This document shows positions 1 to 8,060 of a stretch of DNA of 64,000 nt, piece by piece. The position numbers were made by a program, and so were the translations under genes. Each line of letters opens with the position of its first letter. Position 1 is the first letter of the stretch. This stretch comes from Thauera terpenica 58Eu (lineage in GTDB: Bacteria; Pseudomonadota; Gammaproteobacteria; Burkholderiales; Rhodocyclaceae), in the NCBI RefSeq assembly GCF_000443165.1, contig NZ_ATJV01000048.1, positions 282,330-346,329 on the forward strand, given 5' to 3'. Under the pieces are notes generated by a model. The model saw only the letters and a list, made by a program, of their open reading frames with translations. It made no database searches and was not told the DNA's origin.

Positions 1-2
1 TG

Positions 3-251
3 AAGATGGGCCGCGAAGGCGCGGCATTGTGTCTGCGTGCCGGCGCCAACGATCTGGGCGGCACGCTGATGTATGAGTCGATCACCCGCGCCGCGGGCGG
101 CAGCCATGGCGGGCTGATGGACGACGACGACATGCGCGCCATTGCCGCCAGCGCCGGTCGCCCCTTGCGCCGGCGCACCACGACCTATGCCTACCTGAGC
201 GATGATCAGCCGCGCGCTGCAAACCCGGCCCCGGCGCTGCTCGCAAGCTGA
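3..251 (+). CDS. FbiC/CofH-type F420 precursor (FO) synthase, C-terminal end (5' partial)
   Basis: Only the last 82 codons are in the window; the gene begins upstream. The segment GANDLGGTLMYESITRAAGG, followed by SHGG and later GRPLRRRTTTYAYL, matches the conserved C-terminus of the CofH half of 7,8-didemethyl-8-hydroxy-5-deazariboflavin synthase, a radical SAM enzyme that joins a pyrimidine to tyrosine to make FO, the chromophore of coenzyme F420. The radical SAM cysteines lie outside the window, so whether this is a fused FbiC or a separate CofH cannot be seen. The next gene on the same strand, 53 bp away, is a MobA-like nucleotidyltransferase and may be co-transcribed. F420 genes occur in some proteobacteria. 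Confidence 0.8.
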   Translation, partial: KMGREGAALCLRAGANDLGGTLMYESITRAAGGSHGGLMDDDDMRAIAASAGRPLRRRTTTYAYLSDDQPRAANPAPALLAS

Positions 252-304
252 GCGGGAACCAGGGTGAAGTACGTGCGCTCACCCTCTCTACCGGCAGCGT
301 CCTG

Positions 305-961
305 ATGAGCGCGGACACCCTGGCCCCGGACACCACGACCCCGAGCGCGATCATCCTCGCCGCCGGTGAAGGTCGCCGGCTGGGTGGCCGCGCGAAGGCG
401 AGCCTGCGCATTGACGGCTCCAGCCTGCTGCAGCGACTCGGCAGCGCCTTGCGCGGCGCCGGCATCCACGAGCTCGGCGTCGTCATCGGCCCCTACCGCG
501 ATCAGCTCCTGCCCCTGGCACGCACGTGCGGTGCCCAGGTTCTCCAACACCCGCGGGCGGGTGCCACACTGATCGACTCACAGCGCCTCGCGCTCGACCA
601 TCACCTGGCTCAACAAGGCGAAACCGACCTCTTGCTGGTGCTGGCCGACCTGCCCTTTCTCACCGCGGCGCACATCCAGGCGCTGCTCGAACGCTGGCGC
701 CAGCGTGCCCCCAGCGTGGATGCGCAGATGCCCGTGGTCGCAGGCGTTCGCGGCCACCCCTTGATCCTGTCACGGCGCGCGGCCGAGGCCATTGCGGCGA
801 CGCCGCGCGAGCTGGGCATTCGCGACTGGCTTGCACGCCACCCGGAGCGCGTGCTGGCGGTGAATGCCTCGCAGCCGGCCTATGTGAGCGACATTGACAC
901 CGAGGCCGATGTCGAGGCCCTGAGGGCAGCGCTGGCGCCGCACATCGTGAGCTGGCCATAG
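305..961 (+). CDS. MobA-like NTP transferase family protein
   Basis: A 218-residue protein. Near residue 17 it has the nucleotide-binding signature IILAAGEGRRLGG followed by a lysine (AKASL), and it has a metal-binding region LLLVLADLPFLT at about residues 102-113. These are typical of the NTP_transf_3 fold (MobA molybdenum cofactor guanylyltransferase, MocA cytidylyltransferase, CofC guanylyltransferase). The usual second conserved patch, GHPLILSRRAAEAI, is also present. It lies 53 bp after an F420-synthase gene, so a role in F420 assembly (CofC-like) is possible, but the signature is closer to MobA/MocA and a molybdenum cofactor role is equally plausible. The ATG at 305 is the only good in-frame start. 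Family assignment is solid; the substrate is unknown. Confidence 0.75.
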   Translation: MSADTLAPDTTTPSAIILAAGEGRRLGGRAKASLRIDGSSLLQRLGSALRGAGIHELGVVIGPYRDQLLPLARTCGAQVLQHPRAGATLIDSQRLALDHHLAQQGETDLLLVLADLPFLTAAHIQALLERWRQRAPSVDAQMPVVAGVRGHPLILSRRAAEAIAATPRELGIRDWLARHPERVLAVNASQPAYVSDIDTEADVEALRAALAPHIVSWP

Positions 962-1156
962 CTCCAGGCCCGGCACCTCGTCCTGAGCCCTGATGCACAC
1001 GCTGGTGCTCAAGGCCGGGGGCAGGACATGACATCAGCGTGAAACCCGTTCGCCGTCAAGGCATTGGCGGAATTCGCAGGATTTATGGCCTAAGCGACAC
1101 TGTGCTTGAAGCCCCGGCTTGGCTACGATGGCTTACCTTACATTGCGAGGACCGTC

Positions 1157-1618
1157 ATGAAAGCCTTCCAGGACTACTACCCCGAGAACGTGGCGCATTG
1201 CTACGGCTGCGGCGCACTCAATGAACTGGGTCATCAGATCAAGACCTACTGGGACGGCGACGATACGCTGACGAAATACAATCCGCGTGCGGAGCACACC
1301 GCGATTCCCGGCTTCGTCTACGGTGGCCTGATCGCGTCACTGATCGACTGCCACTGCACCGGCACCGCTGCCGCGGCAATGTACCGCTCGGAAAACCGCC
1401 CCATGGACAGCGAGCCGCCGTTCCGCTTCGTCACCGGCTCCCTGCATGTGGATTACCTGAAGCCGACGCCGATGGGCGTGGAACTCGAGATCCGCGGCCG
1501 GGTGAAGGAAATCCGTGGCCGCAAGGTCATCGTTGAAGCCGAAGTGTCGGCCAATGGCGTGATCACCGCGCGCGGCGAGCTGGTGGCGGTGCAGATGCCG
1601 GACACGTTCAAGGCCTGA
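1157..1618 (+). CDS. PaaI/YdiI-type hotdog thioesterase family protein
   Basis: A 153-residue single hotdog-domain protein. The central segment IPGFVYGGLIASLIDCHCTG has the hotdog signature, with the long helix carrying the catalytic acidic residue, and is followed by the strand SLHVDYLKPTPMG typical of acyl-CoA thioesterases of the PaaI (4HBT) superfamily. The N-terminal HCYGCGALNELGHQIK motif is common in this subgroup. The start is set at ATG 1157, preceded by GCGAGG at 1145-1150; an in-frame ATG at 1106 has no such site. It stands alone between the MobA-like gene and the alcohol dehydrogenase. The acyl substrate cannot be inferred. Confidence 0.8.
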   Translation: MKAFQDYYPENVAHCYGCGALNELGHQIKTYWDGDDTLTKYNPRAEHTAIPGFVYGGLIASLIDCHCTGTAAAAMYRSENRPMDSEPPFRFVTGSLHVDYLKPTPMGVELEIRGRVKEIRGRKVIVEAEVSANGVITARGELVAVQMPDTFKA

Positions 1619-1806
1619 ACGGCCAATACTGTTCAGCGCCTGATCACAGGCCGCAGCTCCACGCCTTCCTGCGAGAGGCTACTCGGGCAGGGCGGAAATC
1701 GGCACAATCGGCCATTTCCAGCCCTGCGCGCCGCGCACACAGGCGCTCAGACTCCCAGTCTGGCGCCTACTCGCGGTGACGGAAAATTGCGCACTAAGGA
1801 GCTCGC

Positions 1807-2964
1807 ATGCTGAATTTCACCTACTACAATCCGACCCGAATCGTCTTTGGCGCGGGCAGTATCGCGCGCCTGGACGTGCTCGTCCCCGCCGACGCGCGCA
1901 TCCTCATCCTCTACGGCGGCGGCAGTGCTGAGCGCAACGGCACGCTGGCCGAGGTCGAAGCAGCGCTGGGCGCACGCACGGTGCAGCGTTTTGGCGGTAT
2001 CGAACCCAACCCGAGCTACGAAACCTTGATGAAGGCGGTGGAGCTCGTGCGTCGCGAGAAGCTGGATTTTCTGCTCGCGGTGGGCGGCGGCTCGGTGATC
2101 GATGGCAGCAAGTTCGTCGCCGCAGCGGTCGACTACGACGGCGAGCCCTGGCACATCCTGGAAACCTACGGCAAGCACATCACCCGCGCCGTGGCGCTGG
2201 GCTGTGTGCTCACCCTGCCCGCCACCGGCTCGGAAGCGAATTGCGCCGGTGTGGTCACGCGCAAATCGATCAAGGCCAAGCTCGGCTTTGGCAGCAGCCA
2301 CGTATATCCCCGCTTCGCGGTGCTTGATCCGGAAAAGACTTACTCCCTGCCGCCACGTCAGATTGCCAACGGCGTGGTCGACGCCTTCGTGCATGTCATG
2401 GAGCAGTACGTGACTTATCCGGTGCACGCCGCCGTGCAGGATCGCTACGCCGAGAGCCTGCTGCAGGTCCTGATCGAAGTCGGTCCACAGGCCCTGGCGA
2501 CACCACAGGACTACGAGGTGCGCGCCAACCTGATGTGGGCCGCCACTCAGGCCTTGCACGGGGTCGTTGGCGCTGGCGTGCCGCAGGACTGGGCCACGCA
2601 CAAGATCGGTCATGAGCTCACCGCCTTGCACGGCCTGGACCACGCCCAGACGCTCGCCATCGTGCTGCCCAACCTGCTGCAGCTGCGCCGCGACGTGAAG
2701 CACGACAAACTGCTGCAATACGCCAGCCGGGTGTGGAAGCTTGACAGCGGCACAGCAGAGGCACGCATCGACGCCGCAATCGCACGAACCCGCGCCTTCT
2801 TCGAGTCGCTCGGGGTGAGGACGCGCCTGAGCGACTACGGCATCGGCGCCGACGCCATCGACGAGGTCGTCACCCAGCTGGCGGCCCATGGCATGACTGC
2901 CATCGGAGAAGACAAAGGGATGGACCTTGAATTCAGTCGTCGCATCCTGCACGCCTGCCTGTGA
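1807..2964 (+). CDS. Iron-containing alcohol/aldehyde dehydrogenase, YqhD/BDH type
   Basis: A 385-residue protein that starts MLNFTYYNPTRIVFGAGSI, as in YqhD and butanol dehydrogenases. Residues about 93-103 (LLAVGGGSVID) form the NAD(P)-binding glycine-rich region. The metal ligands fit the family: Asp and His in NGVVDAFVHVMEQ, and two His in the patch IGHELTALHGLDHAQ. YqhD-type enzymes are usually NADPH-dependent and reduce short and medium aldehydes, including lipid-peroxidation products; this is family knowledge, not shown here. Good SD (AAGGAG) just before the ATG. Monocistronic; the next gene on this strand is 452 bp away. Confidence 0.92.
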   Translation: MLNFTYYNPTRIVFGAGSIARLDVLVPADARILILYGGGSAERNGTLAEVEAALGARTVQRFGGIEPNPSYETLMKAVELVRREKLDFLLAVGGGSVIDGSKFVAAAVDYDGEPWHILETYGKHITRAVALGCVLTLPATGSEANCAGVVTRKSIKAKLGFGSSHVYPRFAVLDPEKTYSLPPRQIANGVVDAFVHVMEQYVTYPVHAAVQDRYAESLLQVLIEVGPQALATPQDYEVRANLMWAATQALHGVVGAGVPQDWATHKIGHELTALHGLDHAQTLAIVLPNLLQLRRDVKHDKLLQYASRVWKLDSGTAEARIDAAIARTRAFFESLGVRTRLSDYGIGADAIDEVVTQLAAHGMTAIGEDKGMDLEFSRRILHACL

Positions 2965-3416
2965 ACAAGCCCTTGATGCAGACGGAAGTGAAGCCTCTGC
3001 AAAGCAAGAATCAGCTACAGCGTCGACGTCATCAGGGACAGGACAAGAATTACTTTTAACCGGATAAAATAATTTGCTCTGTGGAATTATTGCATTGCAC
3101 AAACCGATTCACTATCATTCATTTGTCTCCTCCACCCTCCTCCTTTGGTGTGGATTTAAGCCCGGACACGCAAGTGTTCGGGCTTTTTCTTGCGCGTGTG
3201 AACGCCCTCGCAACAGACGCCGATGCACGCACTTCGCCACGGACATTCATTGATCGAAGAGTGTCAGCACACACCGCATGTGGTGAGCGTTTCGCGCGCC
3301 GAACGCGCCCTTCAAGTCACATCGAGCACACCCGAGCGCGCACTACGGCTTGCCGTAAAGCAGCGACTCTGCTATTAAGACGCCTCTATCATCCACCAAA
3401 CTACGGAAGTTGATTA
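2965..3416. other. Intergenic region between adh and dksA; possible sRNA and dksA promoter
   Basis: No convincing protein gene. An AT-rich stretch at 3050-3077 could hold a promoter. It is followed by a pyrimidine-rich segment at 3126-3145 with repeated CCTCC motifs, then a factor-independent terminator at 3158-3188. This arrangement (promoter-like, anti-Shine-Dalgarno-like, terminator) suggests a short non-coding transcript of roughly 100 nt; see findings. The remaining 220 bp up to dksA should hold its promoter, but no clear boxes are visible. Confidence 0.4.
3158..3188 (+). terminator. Rho-independent terminator
   Basis: Stem AAGCCCGGACAC with GTGTTCGGGCTT around the loop GCAA, with one G-T pair, followed by TTTTTCTT. 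It lies 190 bp beyond the alcohol dehydrogenase stop, which is far for that gene, and directly after the pyrimidine-rich candidate sRNA. Confidence 0.8.
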
Positions 3417-3842
3417 ATGGCTGACGATACCCTGCACAAGCAGTTCCTGCCCTATGCTCCCGCCGCCGGCGAGGAATACATGAGCGAGAAGCAGATCGCC
3501 CACTTCCGCGAGATCCTGAGCTCGCTGAAGGGTGAGTTGATGGAGGACATCGAGCGTACTGTGCACACCATGCAGGACGAGGCGACGGCTTTCGCCGACC
3601 CCAATGACCGCGCCAGTCAGGAGTCTGATATCGCGCTCGAACTGCGCAACCGTGACCGCGAGCGCAAGCTGATCAAGAAGATAGACGAAGCGCTGGGTAG
3701 GCTGGAAGCCGGTGAATATGGCTATTGCGACAGCTGCGGCGTCGAGATCGGCCTCAAGCGCCTGGAGGCCCGCCCCACGGCCACGATGTGCATCGACTGC
3801 AAGACGCTCGAAGAGATACGCGAGCGCCAGATCGCGCGCTGA
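3417..3842 (+). CDS. dksA: RNA polymerase-binding transcription factor DksA
   Basis: A 141-residue protein of normal DksA length. It has a long coiled-coil N-terminal region with the tip motif DPNDRA (D61, D64, A66), needed to act through the RNA polymerase secondary channel. A C4 zinc finger follows: C104, C107, C125 and C128 (CDSC ... CIDC). With ppGpp, DksA represses rRNA promoters and activates amino acid promoters in the stringent response. Start ATG at 3417 with weak upstream SD. Followed by two terminators at 3883-3905 and 3941-3972. Confidence 0.97.
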   Translation: MADDTLHKQFLPYAPAAGEEYMSEKQIAHFREILSSLKGELMEDIERTVHTMQDEATAFADPNDRASQESDIALELRNRDRERKLIKKIDEALGRLEAGEYGYCDSCGVEIGLKRLEARPTATMCIDCKTLEEIRERQIAR

Positions 3843-3882
3843 ACTTGTTCCAGCTCTCCGCCCTCAGGGGCAGCCATTGCGA

Positions 3883-3905
3883 GGGACGCCGCGGCGTCCC
3901 TTTTT
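3883..3905 (+). terminator. Terminator of dksA
   Basis: Perfect 8 bp stem GGGACGCC/GGCGTCCC with a two-base loop, followed by TTTTTG. It lies 40 bp after the dksA stop codon. Confidence 0.85.
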
Positions 3906-3940
3906 GTTGGGGAGCGCACGCCAACGCCGTCTGACACGCC

Positions 3941-3972
3941 ACAAAAAAGGACGCCGTGGCGTCCTTTTTTGT
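3941..3972. terminator. Bidirectional terminator between dksA and pnp
   Basis: A perfect 15 bp inverted repeat (ACAAAAAAGGACGCC and its complement, GT centre) gives U-runs on both strands. It ends the long minus-strand rpsO-pnp transcript and backs up dksA termination. Its core GGACGCC is the same as in the neighbouring terminator, suggesting local duplication. Confidence 0.85.
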
Positions 3973-4009
3973 CATTGCACATGCAGCGGACCAAGGCCCG
4001 CCACACTCA

Positions 4010-6109
4010 TCAGCTGGCGTTTTCGCTCAACAAAGCCTTCATGCTCAAGCGAATCTTGCCGCGTTCGTCGGTCTCGAGCACCTTGACGCGTACCACCTGG
4101 CCTTCCTTGACGTAGTCGGCGACGTTATTGACGCGCTCGTTGGCGATCTGCGACACATGCAGCAAGCCATCACGGCCCGGCATGATGTTCACGATGGCAC
4201 CAAAGTCGAGCAGACGCACGACCGGGCCTTCGTAGATCTTGCCCACTTCCACTTCGGCGGTGATCGCTTCGATCCTGGCCTTTGCCGCCTGGGCACCCTC
4301 AGCACTCACCGAGGAGATCGTGATCTGGCCATCGTCCTCGATCTCGATGATGGTGCCGGTTTCTTCCTGCAGCGCGCGAATCACCGCGCCACCCTTGCCG
4401 ATCACGTCGCGGATCTTCTCCGGATTGATCTTGATGTTGATCATGCGCGGAGCGTACTCGGACACTTCGCCGCGCGAGGTGTTGAGCGACTCCTTCATGA
4501 TGCCGAGGATGTGCAGACGCCCGGTCCTGGCCTGATCCAGCGCAGCCTGCATGATGTCCCTGGTGATGCCCTGGATCTTGATGTCCATCTGCAGACCGGT
4601 GACGCCGTTCTCGGTGCCCGCGACCTTGAAGTCCATGTCGCCGAGGTGGTCCTCGTCGCCCAGGATGTCGGACAGAACGGCGAAGCGGCCACCGTCCTTG
4701 ATCAGACCCATCGCGATACCGGCGACGTGGTCCTTGAGCGGCACGCCCGCGTCCATCATCGCCAGCGAGCCGCCACACACCGAAGCCATCGACGAGGAAC
4801 CGTTGGACTCGGTGATCTCGGACACCACGCGCACGGTGTAGGAGAAGTCCTCGGCCTTCGGCAGCACGGCAATCAGCGAACGCTTGGCAAGGCGGCCATG
4901 GCCCACTTCGCGACGCTTGGTGATGCCGAAGCGGCCGGTCTCACCGGTGCAGAAGGGCGGGAAGTTGTAATGGAGCAGGAAGCGCTCCTTGTACTCACCG
5001 GCGATGGCGTCGATCATCTGCTCGTCACGGCCTGTGCCCAGCGTGGCCACGACCAGCGCCTGGGTTTCACCGCGCGTGAACAATGCCGAACCATGGGTGC
5101 GCGGCAGCACGCCGGTGCGGATCGTGATCGGGCGCACGGTGCGGGTGTCGCGGCCATCGATGCGTGGCTCGCCGTTGAGGATGCGGCTGCGGACGATGCC
5201 CGACTCGATGTTGAAGAAGATGTCCTTCAGCTCGGTGGCCGAGGGCGGCACTTCGGAAGTTTCGCTCAGGGTGGTCGACACGCGGCGACGAATCTCACCC
5301 AGACGGGCCGAGCGTTCCTGCTTGCTGGTGATGCTGAAGGCCGCTTCCATGTCGGCCTTGGCGAGCTCGGTGACACGGGCGATGAGCGCGTCGTTGGCCG
5401 GCGCAGGCTGCCAGTCCCACTCGGGCTTGCCCGCCACTTCGACCAGGCTGTTGATGGCGTTGATCGCCACCTGCATCTGCTCGTGACCGAACATCACTGC
5501 GCCCAGCATGACCTGCTCGGACAGCTCCTTCGCTTCGGATTCGACCATCAGCACGGCCGCCTGGGTGCCGGCAACGACCAGGTTCATGTCGCTGGTCTGG
5601 AGCTGGGAAACGGTCGGGTTGACGATGTACTGGCCATCGACGTAAGCGACGCGCGCAGCACCGATCGGGCCGTCAAACGGAATGCCGGAGATGGCCAGCG
5701 CGGCAGACGCGCCGATCAGCGCCGGGATGTCGGCATCGACTTCCGGATTGAGCGACAGCACGGTGACGATGACCTGGACTTCATTCATGAAGCCTTCGGG
5801 GAAGAGCGGGCGGATGGGACGATCGATCAGCCGGGAGGTGAGGATTTCCTTTTCCGACGGACGGCCTTCGCGCTTGAAGAAGCCACCCGGGATACGACCG
5901 GCAGCGTAGAACTTCTCGACATAATCAACCGTGAGCGGGAAGAAGTCCTGCCCCGGACGGGCTTCCTTGGCGGCGACCACAGTCGCCAGCACCACGGTTT
6001 CTTCCATGTTCACGATGACGGCGCCGCCGGCCTGGCGAGCAATCTCACCGGTTTCGAGCGTGACGGAATGAGCACCGTAAGTAAAAGTTGTCTTGTTAGC
6101 GTTCAGCAA
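4010..6109 (-). CDS. pnp: Polyribonucleotide nucleotidyltransferase (PNPase)
   Basis: 3'-to-5' phosphorolytic exoribonuclease of the RNA degradosome. The 699-residue protein has two RNase PH domains joined by an all-helical linker, then a KH domain ([19 protein letters not shown], about residues 555-612) and an S1 domain ([18 protein letters not shown], from about residue 622). The start is taken as TTG at 6109: the family start (short leader, then KTTFTYG) fits, and AAAGGA sits 6 bases upstream. The frame stays open further upstream to 6250, but that stretch runs through the rpsO-pnp leader hairpins and is not PNPase-like. An extensive open frame on the opposite strand is a codon-bias shadow. 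Confidence 0.96.
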   Translation of the reverse strand: MLNANKTTFTYGAHSVTLETGEIARQAGGAVIVNMEETVVLATVVAAKEARPGQDFFPLTVDYVEKFYAAGRIPGGFFKREGRPSEKEILTSRLIDRPIRPLFPEGFMNEVQVIVTVLSLNPEVDADIPALIGASAALAISGIPFDGPIGAARVAYVDGQYIVNPTVSQLQTSDMNLVVAGTQAAVLMVESEAKELSEQVMLGAVMFGHEQMQVAINAINSLVEVAGKPEWDWQPAPANDALIARVTELAKADMEAAFSITSKQERSARLGEIRRRVSTTLSETSEVPPSATELKDIFFNIESGIVRSRILNGEPRIDGRDTRTVRPITIRTGVLPRTHGSALFTRGETQALVVATLGTGRDEQMIDAIAGEYKERFLLHYNFPPFCTGETGRFGITKRREVGHGRLAKRSLIAVLPKAEDFSYTVRVVSEITESNGSSSMASVCGGSLAMMDAGVPLKDHVAGIAMGLIKDGGRFAVLSDILGDEDHLGDMDFKVAGTENGVTGLQMDIKIQGITRDIMQAALDQARTGRLHILGIMKESLNTSRGEVSEYAPRMINIKINPEKIRDVIGKGGAVIRALQEETGTIIEIEDDGQITISSVSAEGAQAAKARIEAITAEVEVGKIYEGPVVRLLDFGAIVNIMPGRDGLLHVSQIANERVNNVADYVKEGQVVRVKVLETDERGKIRLSMKALLSENAS

Positions 6110-6160
6110 GGGAATTCCTTTAAGAATGAATGCAGCGAACCACAACTGCGCTTGGCCCGA

Positions 6161-6258
6161 GGGTCGAGCGACCCCGGACCACAAACCGACAAACCCGCCA
6201 TCCGCGGGGCTGAAACGGCACAAAGCCGGCCGTGCCGCAGGGGCACGCACCGGCTTTG
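6161..6258 (-). promoter_or_regulatory. rpsO-pnp intercistronic hairpins
   Basis: Two strong hairpins in the pnp leader. At 6222-6257 a stem of about 15 pairs (arms starting AAAGCCGG and ending CCGGCTTT, with GTGCC/GGCAC inside) lies 50 bp after rpsO. At 6161-6174 there is a perfect GGGTCG-AG-CGACCC. In Escherichia coli this interval holds the rpsO terminator and the RNase III site through which PNPase controls its own mRNA; a similar role here is inference. Confidence 0.55.
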
Positions 6259-6307
6259 ATCACCTACTTCGCCCTGATCGGCGCGGTCGGGCTGGTCACG
6301 GACGCAA

Positions 6308-6577
6308 TTACTTGCGCAAGCCCAGACGCTCGATGAGTTTGCGATAGCTATCGGCATTGCTGCCCTTCAGGTAGTCCAGCAGCTTGCGGCGCTGGCTGAC
6401 CATCTTCAGCAAACCACGGCGCGAGTGGTGATCCTTGCCGTTAGCCTTGAAGTGAGGAGCGAGCCCGTTGATGCGGGCGGTCAGAAGCGCAACCTGGACT
6501 TCCGGCGAACCGGTGTCGCCTTGGGCGCGCTGGAAGTCGGAGACGATCTGCGACTTGGATGCGGTGTCAAGAGCCAT
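6308..6577 (-). CDS. rpsO: 30S ribosomal protein S15
   Basis: An 89-residue protein, [15 protein letters not shown] then [17 protein letters not shown] and [19 protein letters not shown], matching S15 throughout. It binds the 16S rRNA central-domain three-way junction. ATG at 6577 is the family start; an open frame upstream to 6649 is not used. It sits between truB (79 bp upstream on this strand) and pnp, the classic infB-rbfA-truB-rpsO-pnp order. Confidence 0.97.
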   Translation of the reverse strand: MALDTASKSQIVSDFQRAQGDTGSPEVQVALLTARINGLAPHFKANGKDHHSRRGLLKMVSQRRKLLDYLKGSNADSYRKLIERLGLRK

Positions 6578-6655
6578 GTATGTCTTTACTCGTGTTTTTC
6601 TGCCAATCAGAAGCGGTGGATTATACCCAAAGCCGCACCAAAAACTCAATCTATA

Positions 6656-7633
6656 TCATGCGGATGCGTCGAGCACACCCCCATCGGTGGCAATCAACCG
6701 GCGTGCAGCCAGCTTGTCACCGTCCTGCCACTGCCCCAGACCAAGAAAACCCTTGGGTCCATAGACACGCACCAGTCCTTCCCCACCGGCCCCTGCCAGA
6801 CTCAGCACACGGCCCTGCAACAAGCCCTGCGCCTGTTCGCCGTCAAGCACAATGCGCGCATGGACTGCAAGCAGCGCATCGACCGGAGCCAGCATGGCGG
6901 CGCGTGCCTCGAACTCACAAGCTTCGAGTGCCGCCAGTGTAACCGCCGCGTCAAGCTCGAACGCACCTATGCGGGTACGCCTCAGCCCACACAGATGGGC
7001 ACCGCAACCCAGGGCGGCACCGATGTCCATCGCCAGGCTGCGCACGTAGGTGCCCTTGCTGCAGGACACACGTAGCGTGAAACGGTCGCCGCTGAAATCG
7101 AGCAGCTCGAGCGCGTGAATCGTGACCTTGCGCGCTTCGCGCTCGACCTCGATACCCGCGCGCGCGTATTCATAGAGCGGCTTGCCGTCGCGCTTGAGCG
7201 CCGAATACATCGGCGGCACCTGCTCGATCTCGCCACGGAAACCTTCGAGCACGGCTTCAAGCTGGCGCCGATCGACCACAACCGGATGCGTGGCCAGCAC
7301 CGCGCCGTCCGCATCACCACTATCGGTTTCCACACCCAGCTGCACGACCGCTTCGTAACACTTGTCGGCATCGAGCAGGACCTGCGAAAACTTGGTCGCT
7401 TCGCCGAAGGTCAGCGGCAACAAACCGCTTGCCATCGGGTCCAGCGTGCCGGTGTGTCCGCCCTTGGCGGCATTGAGCAGATGGCGTGCGCCCTGCAGGG
7501 CGGCGTTGGACGTCATGCCCTGCGGTTTGTCCAGGAACAGCACGCCATCGATGATCCGACGCACGATCTTGCGCTGTGGCCGCTTCGCCCGCCGTGGGCG
7601 CGCCTCAAGCTCAGCCCTTGCTGCGGCCGTCAT
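6656..7633 (-). CDS. truB: tRNA pseudouridine(55) synthase TruB
   Basis: Makes pseudouridine at position 55 in the T-loop of tRNAs. About 325 residues. The catalytic aspartate lies in GGHTGTLDPMASGLLPLTFG. DGVLFLDKPQGMTSN near the N-terminus and the C-terminal PUA-like region (VHARIVLDGEQAQGLLQG) are typical. The start is placed at ATG 7633, which gives a basic 27-residue lead-in before IIDGVLFLDKP and overlaps the rbfA end by 23 bases; earlier ATGs at 7687 or 7726 would overlap rbfA much more. The start is moderately sure, identity very sure. Confidence 0.93.
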   Translation of the reverse strand: MTAAARAELEARPRRAKRPQRKIVRRIIDGVLFLDKPQGMTSNAALQGARHLLNAAKGGHTGTLDPMASGLLPLTFGEATKFSQVLLDADKCYEAVVQLGVETDSGDADGAVLATHPVVVDRRQLEAVLEGFRGEIEQVPPMYSALKRDGKPLYEYARAGIEVEREARKVTIHALELLDFSGDRFTLRVSCSKGTYVRSLAMDIGAALGCGAHLCGLRRTRIGAFELDAAVTLAALEACEFEARAAMLAPVDALLAVHARIVLDGEQAQGLLQGRVLSLAGAGGEGLVRVYGPKGFLGLGQWQDGDKLAARRLIATDGGVLDASA

Positions 7634-8057
7634 CGTCTGCCGGACTGTTGTCCTCGCCTTCGCCGTGCTCGCGTTCCGCTTCGGCATCGTTGCCTTGCCG
7701 CGCCGCGTCGTCGCGCACCACGTCATCGATCAGACGCGAAAGACGTGCGCCCTCCTCGACCGAGCGGTCGTAGTGGAAATGCAGCTCCGGAATGGTGTGG
7801 ATGCGCATCCGACGGCCCAGTTCGCGCCGCAGGAAGCCGCCCGCGCGGCGCAGCCCCTGCAGGATCTCAGGCACCTCAGCCTCGCCGGTCATCGAGGTGA
7901 AGAACACCTTCGCGTGTGCGTAGTCGGGGGTGATCTCAACACCGGAAATGGTGATGAAGCCGACGCGAGGATCTTTCACCTCGAGCCGGATCATCTCCGC
8001 CAACTCGCGGTGGATCTGCTCCACCACGCGCTGGCTGCGGGAATACTCCTTTGGCAT
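7611..8057 (-). CDS. rbfA: Ribosome-binding factor A
   Basis: 148 residues with the KH-like RbfA fold: RVVEQIHRELAEMI, KDPRVGFITISGVEIT, DYAHAKVFF and RMRIHTIPELHFHYDRSVEEG are all family blocks. It helps mature the 16S rRNA 5' end during 30S assembly and cold adaptation. The acidic, low-complexity C-terminal tail (GEGEDNSPADDD) is common in betaproteobacteria. It starts 3 bp after infB ends and overlaps truB. Confidence 0.96.
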   Translation of the reverse strand: MPKEYSRSQRVVEQIHRELAEMIRLEVKDPRVGFITISGVEITPDYAHAKVFFTSMTGEAEVPEILQGLRRAGGFLRRELGRRMRIHTIPELHFHYDRSVEEGARLSRLIDDVVRDDAARQGNDAEAEREHGEGEDNSPADDDGRSKG

Positions 8058-8060
8058 CGC

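Noticed and set aside
1747..3102. Open frame opposite the alcohol dehydrogenase
   Set aside because: Antisense shadow; dehydrogenase motifs and metal ligands lie on the plus strand.
3956..6259. Long open frame opposite pnp (767 codons)
   Set aside because: Shadow of codon bias in a GC-rich gene; the minus strand encodes PNPase with full domain order.
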